Part shown: positions 21,865-31,649 of the stretch, piece after piece
Layout: each line of letters starts with the position of its first letter
How positions within the stretch are numbered: position 1 is the first letter of the stretch
Assembly (NCBI GenBank): GCA_003255025.1
Contig: QANY01004819.1
Coordinates: 496,001 to 560,000 of the forward strand
Origin: Datisca glomerata
Lineage: Eukaryota; Streptophyta; Magnoliopsida; Cucurbitales; Datiscaceae
Reading direction: 5' to 3'
DNA length: 64,000 nt
Notes under the pieces: generated by a model
Told to the model about the DNA's origin: nothing
What the model saw: only the letters and a program-made list of their open reading frames with translations
Database searches by the model: none
Program-made: the position numbers and the translations under genes

Positions 21865-21876
21865 TGGTATCGGAGC
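21865..21876 (+). other. Primer-binding site of the host Copia element
   Basis: Tggtatcggagc differs by one base from the usual TGGTATCAGAGC, complement of the initiator Met tRNA. Confidence 0.85.
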
Positions 21877-21889
21877 TATAAAAAGAGTC

Positions 21890-22345
21890 AATTCCATGGC
21901 TGTCACCACATATATAGCAGTAGCTCAAATAGCAGTAACTCAACAAACTCGATTGGAACACTGAGTAATGTATTTCCAAGTTCCTTTAACAGCTCAGTGT
22001 CTATAAAATTAGATAGGAACAAATACATTTTATGGAAGTCTCAAGTAAAACCTGCTGTAATTAGGCATGAACTAGACGAAGTTGTCTTTGGGACTGGGGT
22101 GAAACCTCAAGAAGTGCTTGTGAATGGAGAATCAAATTCAGTGTACAATCACTAAATCAGAAAAGATCAATTGTTACTGATCAACTGGCTTCGTCCCTAG
22201 ATGATTGAAGCAATTCTTGGCACAATAACACAATATTATACCTCATCAGAAGTTTGGAGGTCTTTAGAAAGAAACTTTGCAAGCCAATCAAAAGGCAAGA
22301 TTGTGCAGCTGAGAAGTGCAATTCAAACCTGCAAAATTGTTACAT
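21890..22345 (+). pseudogene. Copia gag remnant (host element)
   Basis: Starting near ATG 21897, broken frames give 'IKLDRNKYILWKSQ', 'KDQLLLINWL', 'EAILGTITQYYTSSEVWRSLE' and 'FASQSKGKIVQLRSAIQT', a standard Copia gag (UBN2-type) series. A stop after 22 codons and a later frameshift break it. The frame runs without a break from gag into integrase at about 22340, so the gag C-terminus, protease and first part of integrase are deleted. Confidence 0.82.
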
Positions 22346-22495
22346 CTTCTTTAGAACTAGTTCATATTGATCTATCGGGACTTACATCATTAACTTCAGA
22401 TGAAGGTTATAGGTACTGTATCTTTTTTTATTGATGACTTTAGTGGATATTGTTGGCTATTTGCGTTGAAACTCAAATCTGAAACCCTATATACA
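22346..22495 (+). pseudogene. Copia integrase core, N-terminal part
   Basis: 'ELVHIDLSGLTSLTSDEGYRY' followed by 'FFIDDFSGYCWLFALKLKSE' (one frameshift at about 22430) is the start of the DDE core: the first catalytic Asp in 'HxDLxGP' and the 'FIDDFSR' block. The remainder of integrase reappears at 25921. Confidence 0.85.
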
Positions 22496-22548
22496 TTTAT
22501 TATTTCTCCTTGATTGGAGAGAGCTATTTATTATTTCTCCTTGATTGG
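22496..22548. repeat. 22-bp direct repeat at an insertion junction
   Basis: Tttattatttctccttgattgg occurs at 22496-22517 and again at 22527-22548, nine bases apart, at the point where Copia integrase similarity stops. It may record the repair or insertion event that brought in the following foreign segment. Confidence 0.75.
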
Positions 22549-22711
22549 CTAGAGTTATCAGAACCGAATATACTCTGACTCAAATCGATCCAATACGAAT
22601 TCTCCGACGCATCATCCTTGCTAAAAATCAGACACTTTATAACCTCCCCAACCGAAATGCTCTCTACCTCTTCAAAAATGGTGCTCGCCCCATCCGTATC
22701 TGAGCTGTTAT
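22549..22711. other. Foreign segment inside Copia, left part
   Basis: This piece and 25075-25920 were contiguous before the solo LTR arrived, as shown by the GTTAT duplication. The + strand frames are broken, but the minus strand is open throughout and encodes an acidic, Ser-rich peptide containing 'NSSDTDGASTIFEEVES' and 'ENSYWIDLSQSIFGSD'. I do not recognise it with confidence. It could be an exon of a second host gene in opposite orientation to the hydrolase-like exon. Confidence 0.4.
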
Positions 22712-25069
22712 TGTAGATACCGTATTTTATTCGGTCTAATACTTTAAAAATATAAATTTTATTTTTTTGCTCATATACTAGTCTAAGACTATGTGTATGA
22801 TTTGAAAAATAGCTCAATACCTAAAAAATAAGAAAATTTGTCCAAGGACTAAAAAAAAAAGGAATAAAAGACTAAAATTAAAAATGTGAAGCCCTAAGTT
22901 TGCCTATAAATAGAGGGGAGGTCTTCACTTGAGATGGGAGATTTGGGGAGAGTGAGGAAGAGAAGAGATTTTAGAGAGAGAAAGAGACGTTTTGAGAACA
23001 TAGTAAAAAAGAGAAAGAATGTGAGTTTTCATTTATATCCATCTTCCATCTTCTCATTTTCTTTTTATTAAAGTAGTTCAAATCTCTTACATTTTAGCTT
23101 ACAATATATTTTTTTCATTCTAATTAATCATCTCTCTTTTTCATACTCATGTATTTGATATTTCTTTGTTTCATTTTTCATATAAAGGTTTGTTTGCTCA
23201 TTCTTTGTCATTTCTCCTACTTTTAATCTTAAGTTTTATTTTCATATATTGTTTATCTCTCTACAAGTTTGATGATGAGATTTTTTTGTCATCAACTCAA
23301 TCAATGAGAATGAGGATAAAATTTTGAGGGGTGTAAAATTAATTCAATGTGAATCAACCATTTAATGGGTTGAAAGTGTACATTTGATGAAAAAAACTCC
23401 TATGATAATTTCTCATAAATAAAAATGCATAAAATAGAGAGTTAAACCTATATACAAGATTATGCAAATATTTTAAGCTTTGATTTTTTATGTTCTTACA
23501 AATCTTCTTTTCTTTCTTTTTAATTTTTTGACCATCATTTTTTGTGACACATGTTTGAACTAGTTACCATCAATGATCATTCCTAGCAATGAAGAAAGAA
23601 AGGAAAAATGGTAATTAGTGAACTAAGTGGTCCAAAATAAAAAAAATGGCATATTTATATCCCAAACAAAAATTATTTTATTTTGAAAGTTTTATGAATT
23701 TTCTTTAGTGACACTTGTTTAAACTAGTTACTATCAATGATCATTCCTAGAAATGAAGGAAGAAAAGAAAAATAGTAATTAGTGAACTAAGTAGTCCAAT
23801 AAAAAATGGTATATTTATATCCCAAACAAAAATTATTTTATTTTGAAAGTTTTATGGATTTTCTTTAGTGACACTTGTTTAAACTAGTTACCATCCATGA
23901 TTATTCCTAGTAATGAAGGAAGAAAGGAAAAATGGTAATTAGTGAACTAAGTAGTCCAAAAACAAAAAAATGGTATATTTATATTCCAAACAAAATTATT
24001 TATTTATTTTTAGTGACACTTATTTAAATTTATTACCATTCATGATCATTCTTTTGCTATTTGATTAGTATTAGGTGAAGAAATAAAAAGGGTAATTAAT
24101 AGATCATGTACTAAAAAAGCATGATCATGCTAATCATGTATGAAATTAAATATTTTTTTCATAGATTAATTTATTTTACACATAAAAAATTTATTATCAA
24201 TTTATTTACNTTTAATTTTTTTTTGTTATTTATATTTTTTTGTTTGTTCTTATGTTTGTTTATTTTTATATTTTTTAATAGATATTATTAGTTTGTTGTA
24301 ATTTACTTTTAATTATTTCATGACTTGTTTCATTATTTTCACCATGCATATTTTTTTAAATTTATCATACAAATTTATCATCTCTGACATTCATTTTCAT
24401 TATTCTTTTTTTATTTATAGTTGTTATCTCTTCTTATATATTTATGTACTATTTTTATATGTCACAGTTGTATGTGATTATTATTTTATTCTATTATCAT
24501 CAAAGTTGGCGCTCGTAAATTAAAACCATGACAATTTGATTTAAATTTTGTAAATTTCTTTATTTAGTTTACACTAAAAAAATTTCGACGACGGACTTTG
24601 AGATTTTCAGGATACCAAACTTCTCAAACTACTGAGGTGACGAGTCATTCTTGGGATACCAAAAATAACTCTAATAATGCTTTGATATAAGAATACAAAA
24701 AATAATTTTTCAATGGTCTTTGAATCACCCATTAAAAGTAATTCATTTTGTTCATTTTTACGATACAAAATGCACCAAATGGGACATTCTAAAATGAATC
24801 CCTTTAACATTTTCCTTAAAATAAAAAAATTGGATAGCATTTGATTAAATTTGATAACCATTTTATAATAAGTGTTGTGGAGTGCTAATACCTTCCTCAC
24901 ACACAAACGACTCCCGAACCAACTTTGAGTTTTCGTAGACCAAAATTTTCATCTTAAAATTGGGTGACCAATCACACCCTAAAATGATTGGTGGCGATTC
25001 CAAATTTCTTTTTCCTTCAAAAAATGATTTTTTTTAATCGCCGCTCCGCGTCGCGCACACGTTGCGATA
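22712..25069 (+). repeat. Solo LTR of an Ogre/Tat-type Gypsy element
   Basis: It begins tgtagatacc and ends cacacgttgcgata and is flanked on both sides by GTTAT (22707-22711 and 25070-25074), the 5-bp target duplication of a solo LTR. It matches, in inverted orientation, the LTRs of the full Ogre element at 26124-28298 and 38956-41111: 'gtgaagccctaagtttgcctataaatag', 'tcaatcaatgagaatgagga', 'cgccgctccgcgtcg'. It contains a transcription leader with TATA-like 'cctataaatag' near 22900. At 2358 bases it is longer than both LTRs of the full element, because it has four copies of an internal subrepeat of about 160 bases. A solo LTR arises by recombination between the two LTRs of one element. Confidence 0.9.
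23540..24060 (+). repeat. Subrepeat of about 160 bp, four copies, inside the solo LTR
   Basis: Each unit starts 'gtgacacttgtttaaactagttaccat' and includes 'gatcattcctag', 'gtaattagtgaactaagtagtcca' and 'tatatttatatcccaaac'. Starts are near 23545, 23708, 23870 and 24014. The full element's LTRs carry three copies (26124-28298) and two anchors (38956-41111). Confidence 0.85.
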
Positions 25070-25074
25070 GTTAT

Positions 25075-25463
25075 CTTGTTCCGTCTCAGATGCCAGCCTT
25101 TTCGGGTGTGTTTGCATCTAACCAGGTCAAAGATGTATTTGAGACTGCCATGTGTTTCAACTCAATGAAGCATCTTAGAGTCATGGCTAATGGATTTCCT
25201 TCATCTATTCCCAATGAAGTTGAAAATATCAAAGACCCATTTGCTCGAAAGCTCGCTTCACGGATTGAGAGGGTGCCCGTACATGTACCTCTTTCATTTC
25301 TCTAGATTTTGTTTCTTCTATCCGATAATTTAGTTGTTGTTTCAATTGGGTGTATGGACTTTCGGAATCAAATGGGAATTTCATTACCTTATGTTCATAA
25401 GTTTGTCATGGCAGTGCTCTAAGTTACGGTTTAATCAGCTTAACCACAAACTGCCAAGTTGTG
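25075..25463 (+). pseudogene. Host gene fragment, alpha/beta-hydrolase-like N-terminal exons
   Basis: An open stretch up to 25278 includes 'MPAFSGVFASNQVKDVFETA' (ATG 25090), 'MKHLRVMANGFPSSIPNEVE' and 'IKDPFARKLASRIERVPV'. It ends at a plausible 5' splice site (CCC|gtacatg). A second short exon-like piece, 25415-25463, follows an acceptor (tcatggcag) and ends at a strong donor (gtaagaa). The block 'IKDPFARKLASRIERVPV' resembles, from memory, the region just before the catalytic core of plant chloroplast alpha/beta-hydrolase-fold proteins. The catalytic Ser-Asp-His part is absent. Kept introns mean the piece came from genomic DNA and not from an mRNA copy. It sits inside the integrase of the host Copia element. 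Confidence 0.5.
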
Positions 25464-25920
25464 GTAAGAAATTACAAGTGTCATTTATGTTATCTTGATT
25501 TCATTGAAATTCAGAAACTGCTAGACTCTTGCTCAATAGAAAAGAACTCAAAAACGCAGGGGTTGCTGCAACAATGGCTTTGTGAAAATGGAAGAATAAA
25601 GAAGAGGGATGAAGAAAGAAGTGGGAACTCGGGTCTGCAAAAAGGAAGAAGAAAGAAGGGGGGATTAAGGGTAATTTGGGTAATTCCTCCCACGTGGCTG
25701 TTGGGTAATTAAAAAGCTGACGTGGCGTTAATGACACATCAGCAAACAGTGATGGATCGTTAATATTTTTAAACGGAGATCTTACGGAAGGTCTAACGTG
25801 AATAAAAAATATAACTGTTGGGTCTATTCTACCAATTTTTAAAGTGGATAGCCTAAAATGAAAACTATCTCAAAATACATGGGGTAAAATTGTAGTTTAC
25901 CGTAAAAAATATGGAATTGT
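25464..25920. other. Foreign segment inside Copia, right part
   Basis: First a purine-rich stretch (25540-25670), then GC-richer 'cacgtggctgttgggtaattaaaaagctgacgtggcg' style sequence and 'ggataccctaaaatgaa'-like repeats up to about 25915. I recall similar 'gacgtggc...aatgacac' sequence from plant repetitive DNA but cannot assign a family. Open frames here are not protein-like. It ends where Copia integrase similarity resumes. Confidence 0.35.
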
Positions 25921-26118
25921 TTTTAGGCATTCTTGCCCCCTACCCATCAATAAAATGGGAAAGTGGAAACAAAACACATACATTTAGTGGAAAGTTTTTC
26001 AAACTTCTATTTATTTCATAAACAAATTATGCACATCAGTTTTAGGTCATATATCTCCTTACCAAAAGCTATATGGTAGACTTCCTGATTAGAACACTTG
26101 GTGTTTGGTTGTGCATTC
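25921..26118 (+). pseudogene. Copia integrase, C-terminal part (host element)
   Basis: Broken frames give 'RHSCPLPINKMGKWKQNTYI', a decayed form of the block usually read as 'HxSCPHTHQQNGxxERKHRHI', then 'QTSIYFINKL' and 'VLGHISPYQKLYGRLPD'. This continues the integrase begun at 22346. About 30 codons of the core are missing in between. The Ogre element inserted right after it, in 'ccttat'. Confidence 0.8.
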
Positions 26119-26123
26119 CTTAT
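26119..26123. repeat. Target-site duplication of the Ogre element (left)
   Basis: CTTAT, repeated at 41112-41116 on the other side of the element. The Copia reading resumes directly after the right copy. Confidence 0.9.
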
Positions 26124-28298
26124 TATCGTAACGTGCATGCGACGCGAAGCGGCGATTGTAAAAATCATTTGTGGACAAAGAAATTTGGAGTCGGCACTAA
26201 TAATTTTAGGGTGTGATTGGTCACCCCACATCACCCATTACTAAAATGGCTACAAAATTTAATCAAATATTATCCAAATTATATTTTAAAACAAGATTAA
26301 AGAAATTCATTTTGGATGTCCCATTTGGTACATTTTGCATCATAAAAATGAAAAATAAATTACTTTTAATGGGTGGTACAAAGATCATTGAAAATTATTT
26401 TTTTTTCTTATATATATATTTTTAAAATCAAAGTATTGTTGGAGTCATTCTCGGTATCCCAAAAATAATTTCTCACCTCGATAATTTGAGAAATTTGGTA
26501 TCCCAAAAATCTCAAAATCCGTCATCGGATTTTTTAGTTTAAACTAAATAATGATATTGACAAAATTTACATCTAATTGTTATGGTTTTAATTTATGAAC
26601 GATAATTCTGAAGATAAAAGAATGAAATATACAATCATGATATGACAATAATACATAGATAAATAAGAAGAGATAACAGCTATAAAGAAAAAGAAAGAAT
26701 AATGAAAAGAAGGGATAGAGAAGATAAAATGTATGATAAAATTAAAAAGAGTATGTAGAATGACAATAAAGAAACGATATGTGAAACCATAATATCTACT
26801 AATATAAAAAACAAACAAAATATATATAAAAAATAAAAATGAAAAAAGAACACAAAATAAAAAAAATTGCAAAGGGTGATTTCACCCTCTGTTGTTTCTT
26901 TTTTCTTTTTTTTTAATTTTATTTTTAAATTTATTTATTTATTTATTTCATAAATATATTAATAAAAAATTTATTTGTAAATAAATTAATCTATAAAAAA
27001 TGCTTAATGATATACGTAATTGGCATGATCATACTATTTTAACTACATAGTCTACTAATTACCATTTTTTCTTTCTTCTCTCATTGCTAATCAAATAGCA
27101 AAGGAATGATCATGACTGGTAACTAATTTAAACAAGTGTCACTAAAGAAAAATTAAGAAAACTTTCAAAATAGAATAATTTTGGTTTGGAATATAAATAT
27201 ACCAATTTTTATTTTAGACTATTTAGTTCACTAATTACCATTTTTTCTTTCTTCCTTCATTGCTAGGAATGATCATGAATAGTAACTAGTTTAAACAAGT
27301 GTCACTAAAGAAAAATCAATAAAACTTTCAAAATAAAATAAATTTTGTTTAGGATATAAATATACCATTTTTTATTTCGGACGACATAGTTCACTAATTA
27401 CCATTTTTCATTTCTTCCGACATTACTAGAAATGATCATGGATGGTAACTAGTCCAAACAAGTGTCACAAAAATGATGAACAAAAATTTGAAAAAAAGGG
27501 CTTGTAAGAACATAAAAAAAATTCAAAACTTAAATATTTACATAATCTTGTGTAGAAGTTTTACTCTCTATTTTATGCATTTTTATGTATAAGAAATTAT
27601 CATAGGGGATATTTTCATCAAATGTACACTTTCAACCTATTAAAGGGTTGATTCACATTGAGTTAATTTTACACCCCTCAAAAGCTTTATCATCATCCTC
27701 ATTGATTGAGTTGATGACAAAAATATCTCGTTATCAAACTTGTAGAGAAATAAAAAATACATGGAAATAAAATTTAAGATTAAGAGTAGGAGAAATGATA
27801 AAATAGGAACAAACAACTTATGTATGGAAAAGGAAACAAAAAATATCAAGTACATGAGTATGAAGAAGAGAGATGATAAATAATTATGAACAATATATAT
27901 TGTAAGTTAAAGTGCAAGAAAATTAAACTACTTTAACAAAAAGAATATGAGAAGGTAAAAGATGAATAGAAATCAAGACTTTCTTTCTCTCTTTTAAAAT
28001 GTTTCTCCTATTTTCTCAAGACCTCTCTTTTTATCTTTAAAATCCCTTCTCTTTCTCATTCTCCAATCCTCCTTTCAAGTGAAGACCTCCCCTCTATTTA
28101 TAGGCAAACTTAGGGCTTCACTTTTTATTTTTAGTCTTTTTTGCTCCTTTTTATTTTTTTAGTCATCGGATAATTCTTCTTATTTTTAGGCTTTGGGCTA
28201 TTTTTCAAATCATACATATAGTCTTAGACTAGTATATGGGTCAAAAATAAATTTTTTATTTTTTAAAGTATTGGACCGGACAAAATATGGTATCTACA
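26124..28298 (-). repeat. 3' LTR of the Ogre element
   Basis: It is 2175 bases long and, read on the minus strand, starts tgtagatacc. It contains three copies of the subrepeat of about 164 bases (anchors 'gtaactaatttaaacaagtgtcac' near 27118, 27283 and 27447). Its outer end lies 1.05 kb from the end of the oppositely oriented solo LTR. Confidence 0.9.
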
Positions 28299-28310
28299 GC
28301 TGCCCCAATT
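28299..28310 (-). other. Polypurine tract of the Ogre element
   Basis: The minus strand reads aattggggcagc directly before the LTR start tgtagatacc. Confidence 0.75.
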
Positions 28311-28389
28311 GTTCACATTTCTAAACTTAGAAGGTGTACAAAGGTGTATATAAGTGTTTTTATCGAGAAAATACTATATGGATAAGGGG

Positions 28390-28650
28390 AATAGAAACCT
28401 CAACTTATTCAGGTTCTATTAAATGACGGAATTATGAAATAGACCTGTATAGACACAGGCTTCGATCTCGACTCAATTCAGGTTCGATTTAACCGAAGAT
28501 ATTTGGAAAGAAACAGATCTGGATAGGCGTAGGCTTTGACCTCGACTCAATGCGGGTTCGATTTAACCAAAGATAGTTGAAAAGAAGTGAACCTGGATAG
28601 ACACAGGCTTGGACCTCGACTTAATTCGGGTTCGATTTAATCGAAGAAAA
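28390..28650 (-). repeat. 74-bp tandem repeat in the Ogre 3' region
   Basis: Three full units, plus a decayed fourth, contain 'gacacaggctt', 'gacctcgactcaattc' and 'gggttcgatttaaccgaaga'. Anchors are at about 28467, 28541 and 28615, exactly 74 bases apart. The repeats lie between integrase and the 3' LTR, a region known in Tat-lineage elements to spawn satellite-like arrays. Confidence 0.85.
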
Positions 28651-29539
28651 TGAAGTGTTTGATCTGATTTATACAAGCTTCATATGGTTGCCAGAGCTAA
28701 ACTAATGCAGACTCTAAATGTTGAAAAGTCATGTGTGGATTTCAAAAAAAAAATCTTGAAATGATTCATGCACTTGAATTGTATTAAAATAGATCAATAT
28801 GATGCACGTCTATGAATTGTAATTCTTGAATATAAATGCAAAGTAGTAATTTTGGATGCATGCGTGCTATGCATGATTGTGAACATTTGTAAAAAAATTA
28901 TTTGATGATTTTTTGAAAATTGACTAATGTAGTCATATCCTTCTCCCCTCAAAACAATCACTTGGCCTAGGGTCATGGACTCGCAATGAAGTGTTGAGCA
29001 TACTTTCAAGAAAATGATGCATCATTATTCATTGGTTTATCCCACAGTATTTGGCTTCACGTTGATGATGAAGAAAAAATGAATAATTTCTCCATATTTT
29101 GCTTCTTTTCCATACTTCAATTGTAATCCTCCAATCGTGTTTTGGCATTCGTTATGTGCATATCAACTTTTCTCGTGGTGACTTTTCAGATTTCACCTCA
29201 CACTCAGACCACCTTTTTTAGTTCCTATTCTTTTCTCTTTTCCTTTTTTTCAATTAGTTTTCACCTAACCAAGTTTATGTTTCTGAGTTATTTCAAGAGT
29301 AATTAATGATATCTTAGAAGTAAGAGGAATAAGAAATAATGGAAATAACGAAAAGATGAAGTATATGTATTTGTCAACTAAAAAAATGCTCTTCATTGAT
29401 GATGAACAATGTTTACAAACAAGGATTTGGGAAAAGTATGGAATAAGAATTTCTCTAGTATTTGATATGGCTCTTTTTGAAAACATTTTTTTCCCAACTT
29501 TATTTTTCCCATCCGTAAAGCAGTCAAACGAAGTACTTC
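28651..29539 (-). other. Untranslated 3' region of the Ogre element
   Basis: AT-rich and non-coding. Short frames on both strands show no conserved residues. It belongs to the long 3' region typical of this lineage. Confidence 0.5.
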
Positions 29540-30945
29540 TTGACTACATCTGAATTAACTATTTGAGCTAAATCATCTCCATCCATGTTTGTTAGAATAA
29601 GATCTAATCTCGAGAATGTCTTCTTGACTACAAAAGGTCCTTCATAATTTGGGGTTCATTTCCCACGATAATCTTTTTTTATATGAGAGTAACTTTTTCA
29701 ACACCAAATTTCCTTCTCGGAAACATCAGGGATGTAACTTTTCGTTATACGCTTGCATCATTTTTCTTTTATATAATTGCCCTCTACATAATACAATCAA
29801 TCTTTTTTCCTCGATAAAATTTTATTGCTCATATCATGTTTGTACCCACCTTGCTTCTTCTAATTTAGCCTCCATTAAAACTCTAAGGGAGGGAATTTCC
29901 ACCTCAATTGGAAGGGCCGCTTCCATGCTATATACCAAAGATAATGGCGTTGCTCCAGTTGATGTTCAGACTGATGTGCGATACCCATGTAATACAAACT
30001 GGAGCATCTCATGCCAATCCTTATAAACCTCCGTCATCTTCCTTATGATCTTTTTTATGTTCTTATTGGCTGCTTTCACTACTCTGTTCATCTTCGGACG
30101 ATAAGGAGATGAATTATGATGCTTAATTTTGAACTGCTCACATAATTCTCTCATCATCTTGTTATTTAAATTTATTTCGTTATTTGTGATGATCCTTTCA
30201 GGTAGACCATATCGGCAAGTTATCTCCTTTTTAATAAACTTAACAATCACCCTTCTGGTTACACTCGAATAACAACTCGCCTCCACCCATTTGGTAAAAT
30301 AATCTATAGACACCAAAATGAAACGATGCCCGTTTAAGGTTTTTGGTGTGATGGGACCAATGACGTCCATACCCCACATAGAGAATGGCCAAGGTGCGGC
30401 CATGACATGTAAAGGGGATGCAGTACGTGAATTTTATCCGCATAAATTTGACATTTACTACATTTCTTGGCGTACTTGATGCAGTCAGATTCTAAAGCTA
30501 ACCAATAATATCATGCTCTCAAGATTTGTTTGGCCATCGTATGTCTATTAGCATGAGCACCACAAATTCCTTCATGAAATTCCTCTATGATTTGATTTGC
30601 TTCCCTTGCATTAACACATCTTAAAAGCATCATATCATGATTTCTTTTATAAAGTATTTGACCATTAAAGAAGAAACCCATGGACAATCTTCTAATAGCC
30701 CGTTTATCATTTTCGGAAGCTTTGGATGGATATTCCCCGTTCTTTATATACTGATTGATGTTGTAACACCATGGTATTGTGTCTGGCTCTTCTTCAATGC
30801 TCATATAATGAGCAGGAAAATCTTGGTTCTCAATTTTTATAGGTTGCACTTCTTCCTTAAAGTCAACGGCAAACATGGATGCTAGAGTTGCCAGTGCATC
30901 TGCAATTTGATTATTCTCTCTGGGTATATGGTCAAATGAGATCAC
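29540..30945 (-). pseudogene. Ogre integrase (zinc finger, DDE core, C-terminal domain)
   Basis: Read downward from 30945: the zinc-binding region (30511-30945) with 'EEFHEGICGAHANRHTMAKQ' giving H-H ligands, then the core (29966-30403) with 'WGMDVIGPI' holding the first Asp, 'YFTKWVEA', and 'PERIITNNEINLNN' where the second Asp of the usual 'ITDNG' is changed to Asn. The third catalytic region is 'SPYRPKMNRVVKAANKNIKK' where 'PQxNGxVEAxNK' is normal, so the catalytic Glu is now Lys. Broken C-terminal GPY/F-type sequence continues to about 29540. At least two catalytic residues are lost, so the enzyme is dead. Confidence 0.88.
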
Positions 30946-31079
30946 TTAAAAGTTTTTCTTAACTTAGTTACATGTTTGTTGTAAGGTACCAGCTTAGAGT
31001 CTCTAGCTTCTCATTCCCTGTTTAGTTGTCGTATCACCAATAATAAATTTTCGTACACTCAAAGCTTCCTTATCTTCAT

Positions 31080-31640
31080 ATCCTAAGCTGCTTGAATTCC
31101 CATGGAACATGTCTCATATTCCCCCACATTGTTTGTACAGTCAAAGCATAGTTTTGTCGTGAATGGGAAAAACTTTCCCTCAGGAGATATGATGATTGCC
31201 CTAATTCCATGTCCTATATCATTAGATGCGCCAACAAATAACATTGTCCACAATTCTAGATCCATAGATTCTCCTTCATTTTTTAATATGAATGATACGT
31301 TCTCATCAAGAATTTCAAACTTCATAGGCTCATAATCTTGCACTAGTTGATCTGCTATATAATCAGCAAGTACATTTCCTTTTATTGACTTTCTCGTGAT
31401 ATAGAAAATAGCATATTTCGTGAGCAACATTTCCCATTTAGCAATTCGCCCAGAAAGTGATGGCTATTCAAAGATATACTTGATTGGATTCATCTTTAAA
31501 ATTAACTAAGTGGTGTGGTGTAACATGTACTGTCTAAGCCGGTGAGCAACCCAGGCTAATGCTCAACACGTTTTCTCCAACGTCAAATAATTAACCTCAT
31601 AGTTTGTGAACATTTTTGCTTAAATAGTATATTGCTTGTT
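31080..31640 (-). pseudogene. Ogre RNase H and archaeal-type second RNase H
   Basis: The first RNase H lies at about 31640-31440 in decayed form ('TLEKTC-ALAWVAHRLRQYMLHH'). The second (31083-31430, 115 open codons) includes 'GNVLADYIADQLVQDYEPM', 'LWTMLFVGASNDIGHGI' and 'SPEGKFFPFTTKLCFDCTNN' with 'EYETCSMGIQAA'. These match the additional RNase H that marks the Tat/Ogre lineage. The usual 'FDGASN' is 'FVGASN' here, so the first catalytic Asp is lost. Confidence 0.88.
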
Positions 31641-31649
31641 CTTTCCATC

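Noticed and set aside
25501..25737. Minus-strand frames rich in Phe/Leu/Ser
   Set aside because: They are translations of a purine-rich stretch; composition alone explains them.
29649..30026. 125-codon open frame on the + strand
   Set aside because: It overlaps the reverse-strand Ogre integrase, which explains the conservation there. The + frame is a shadow.
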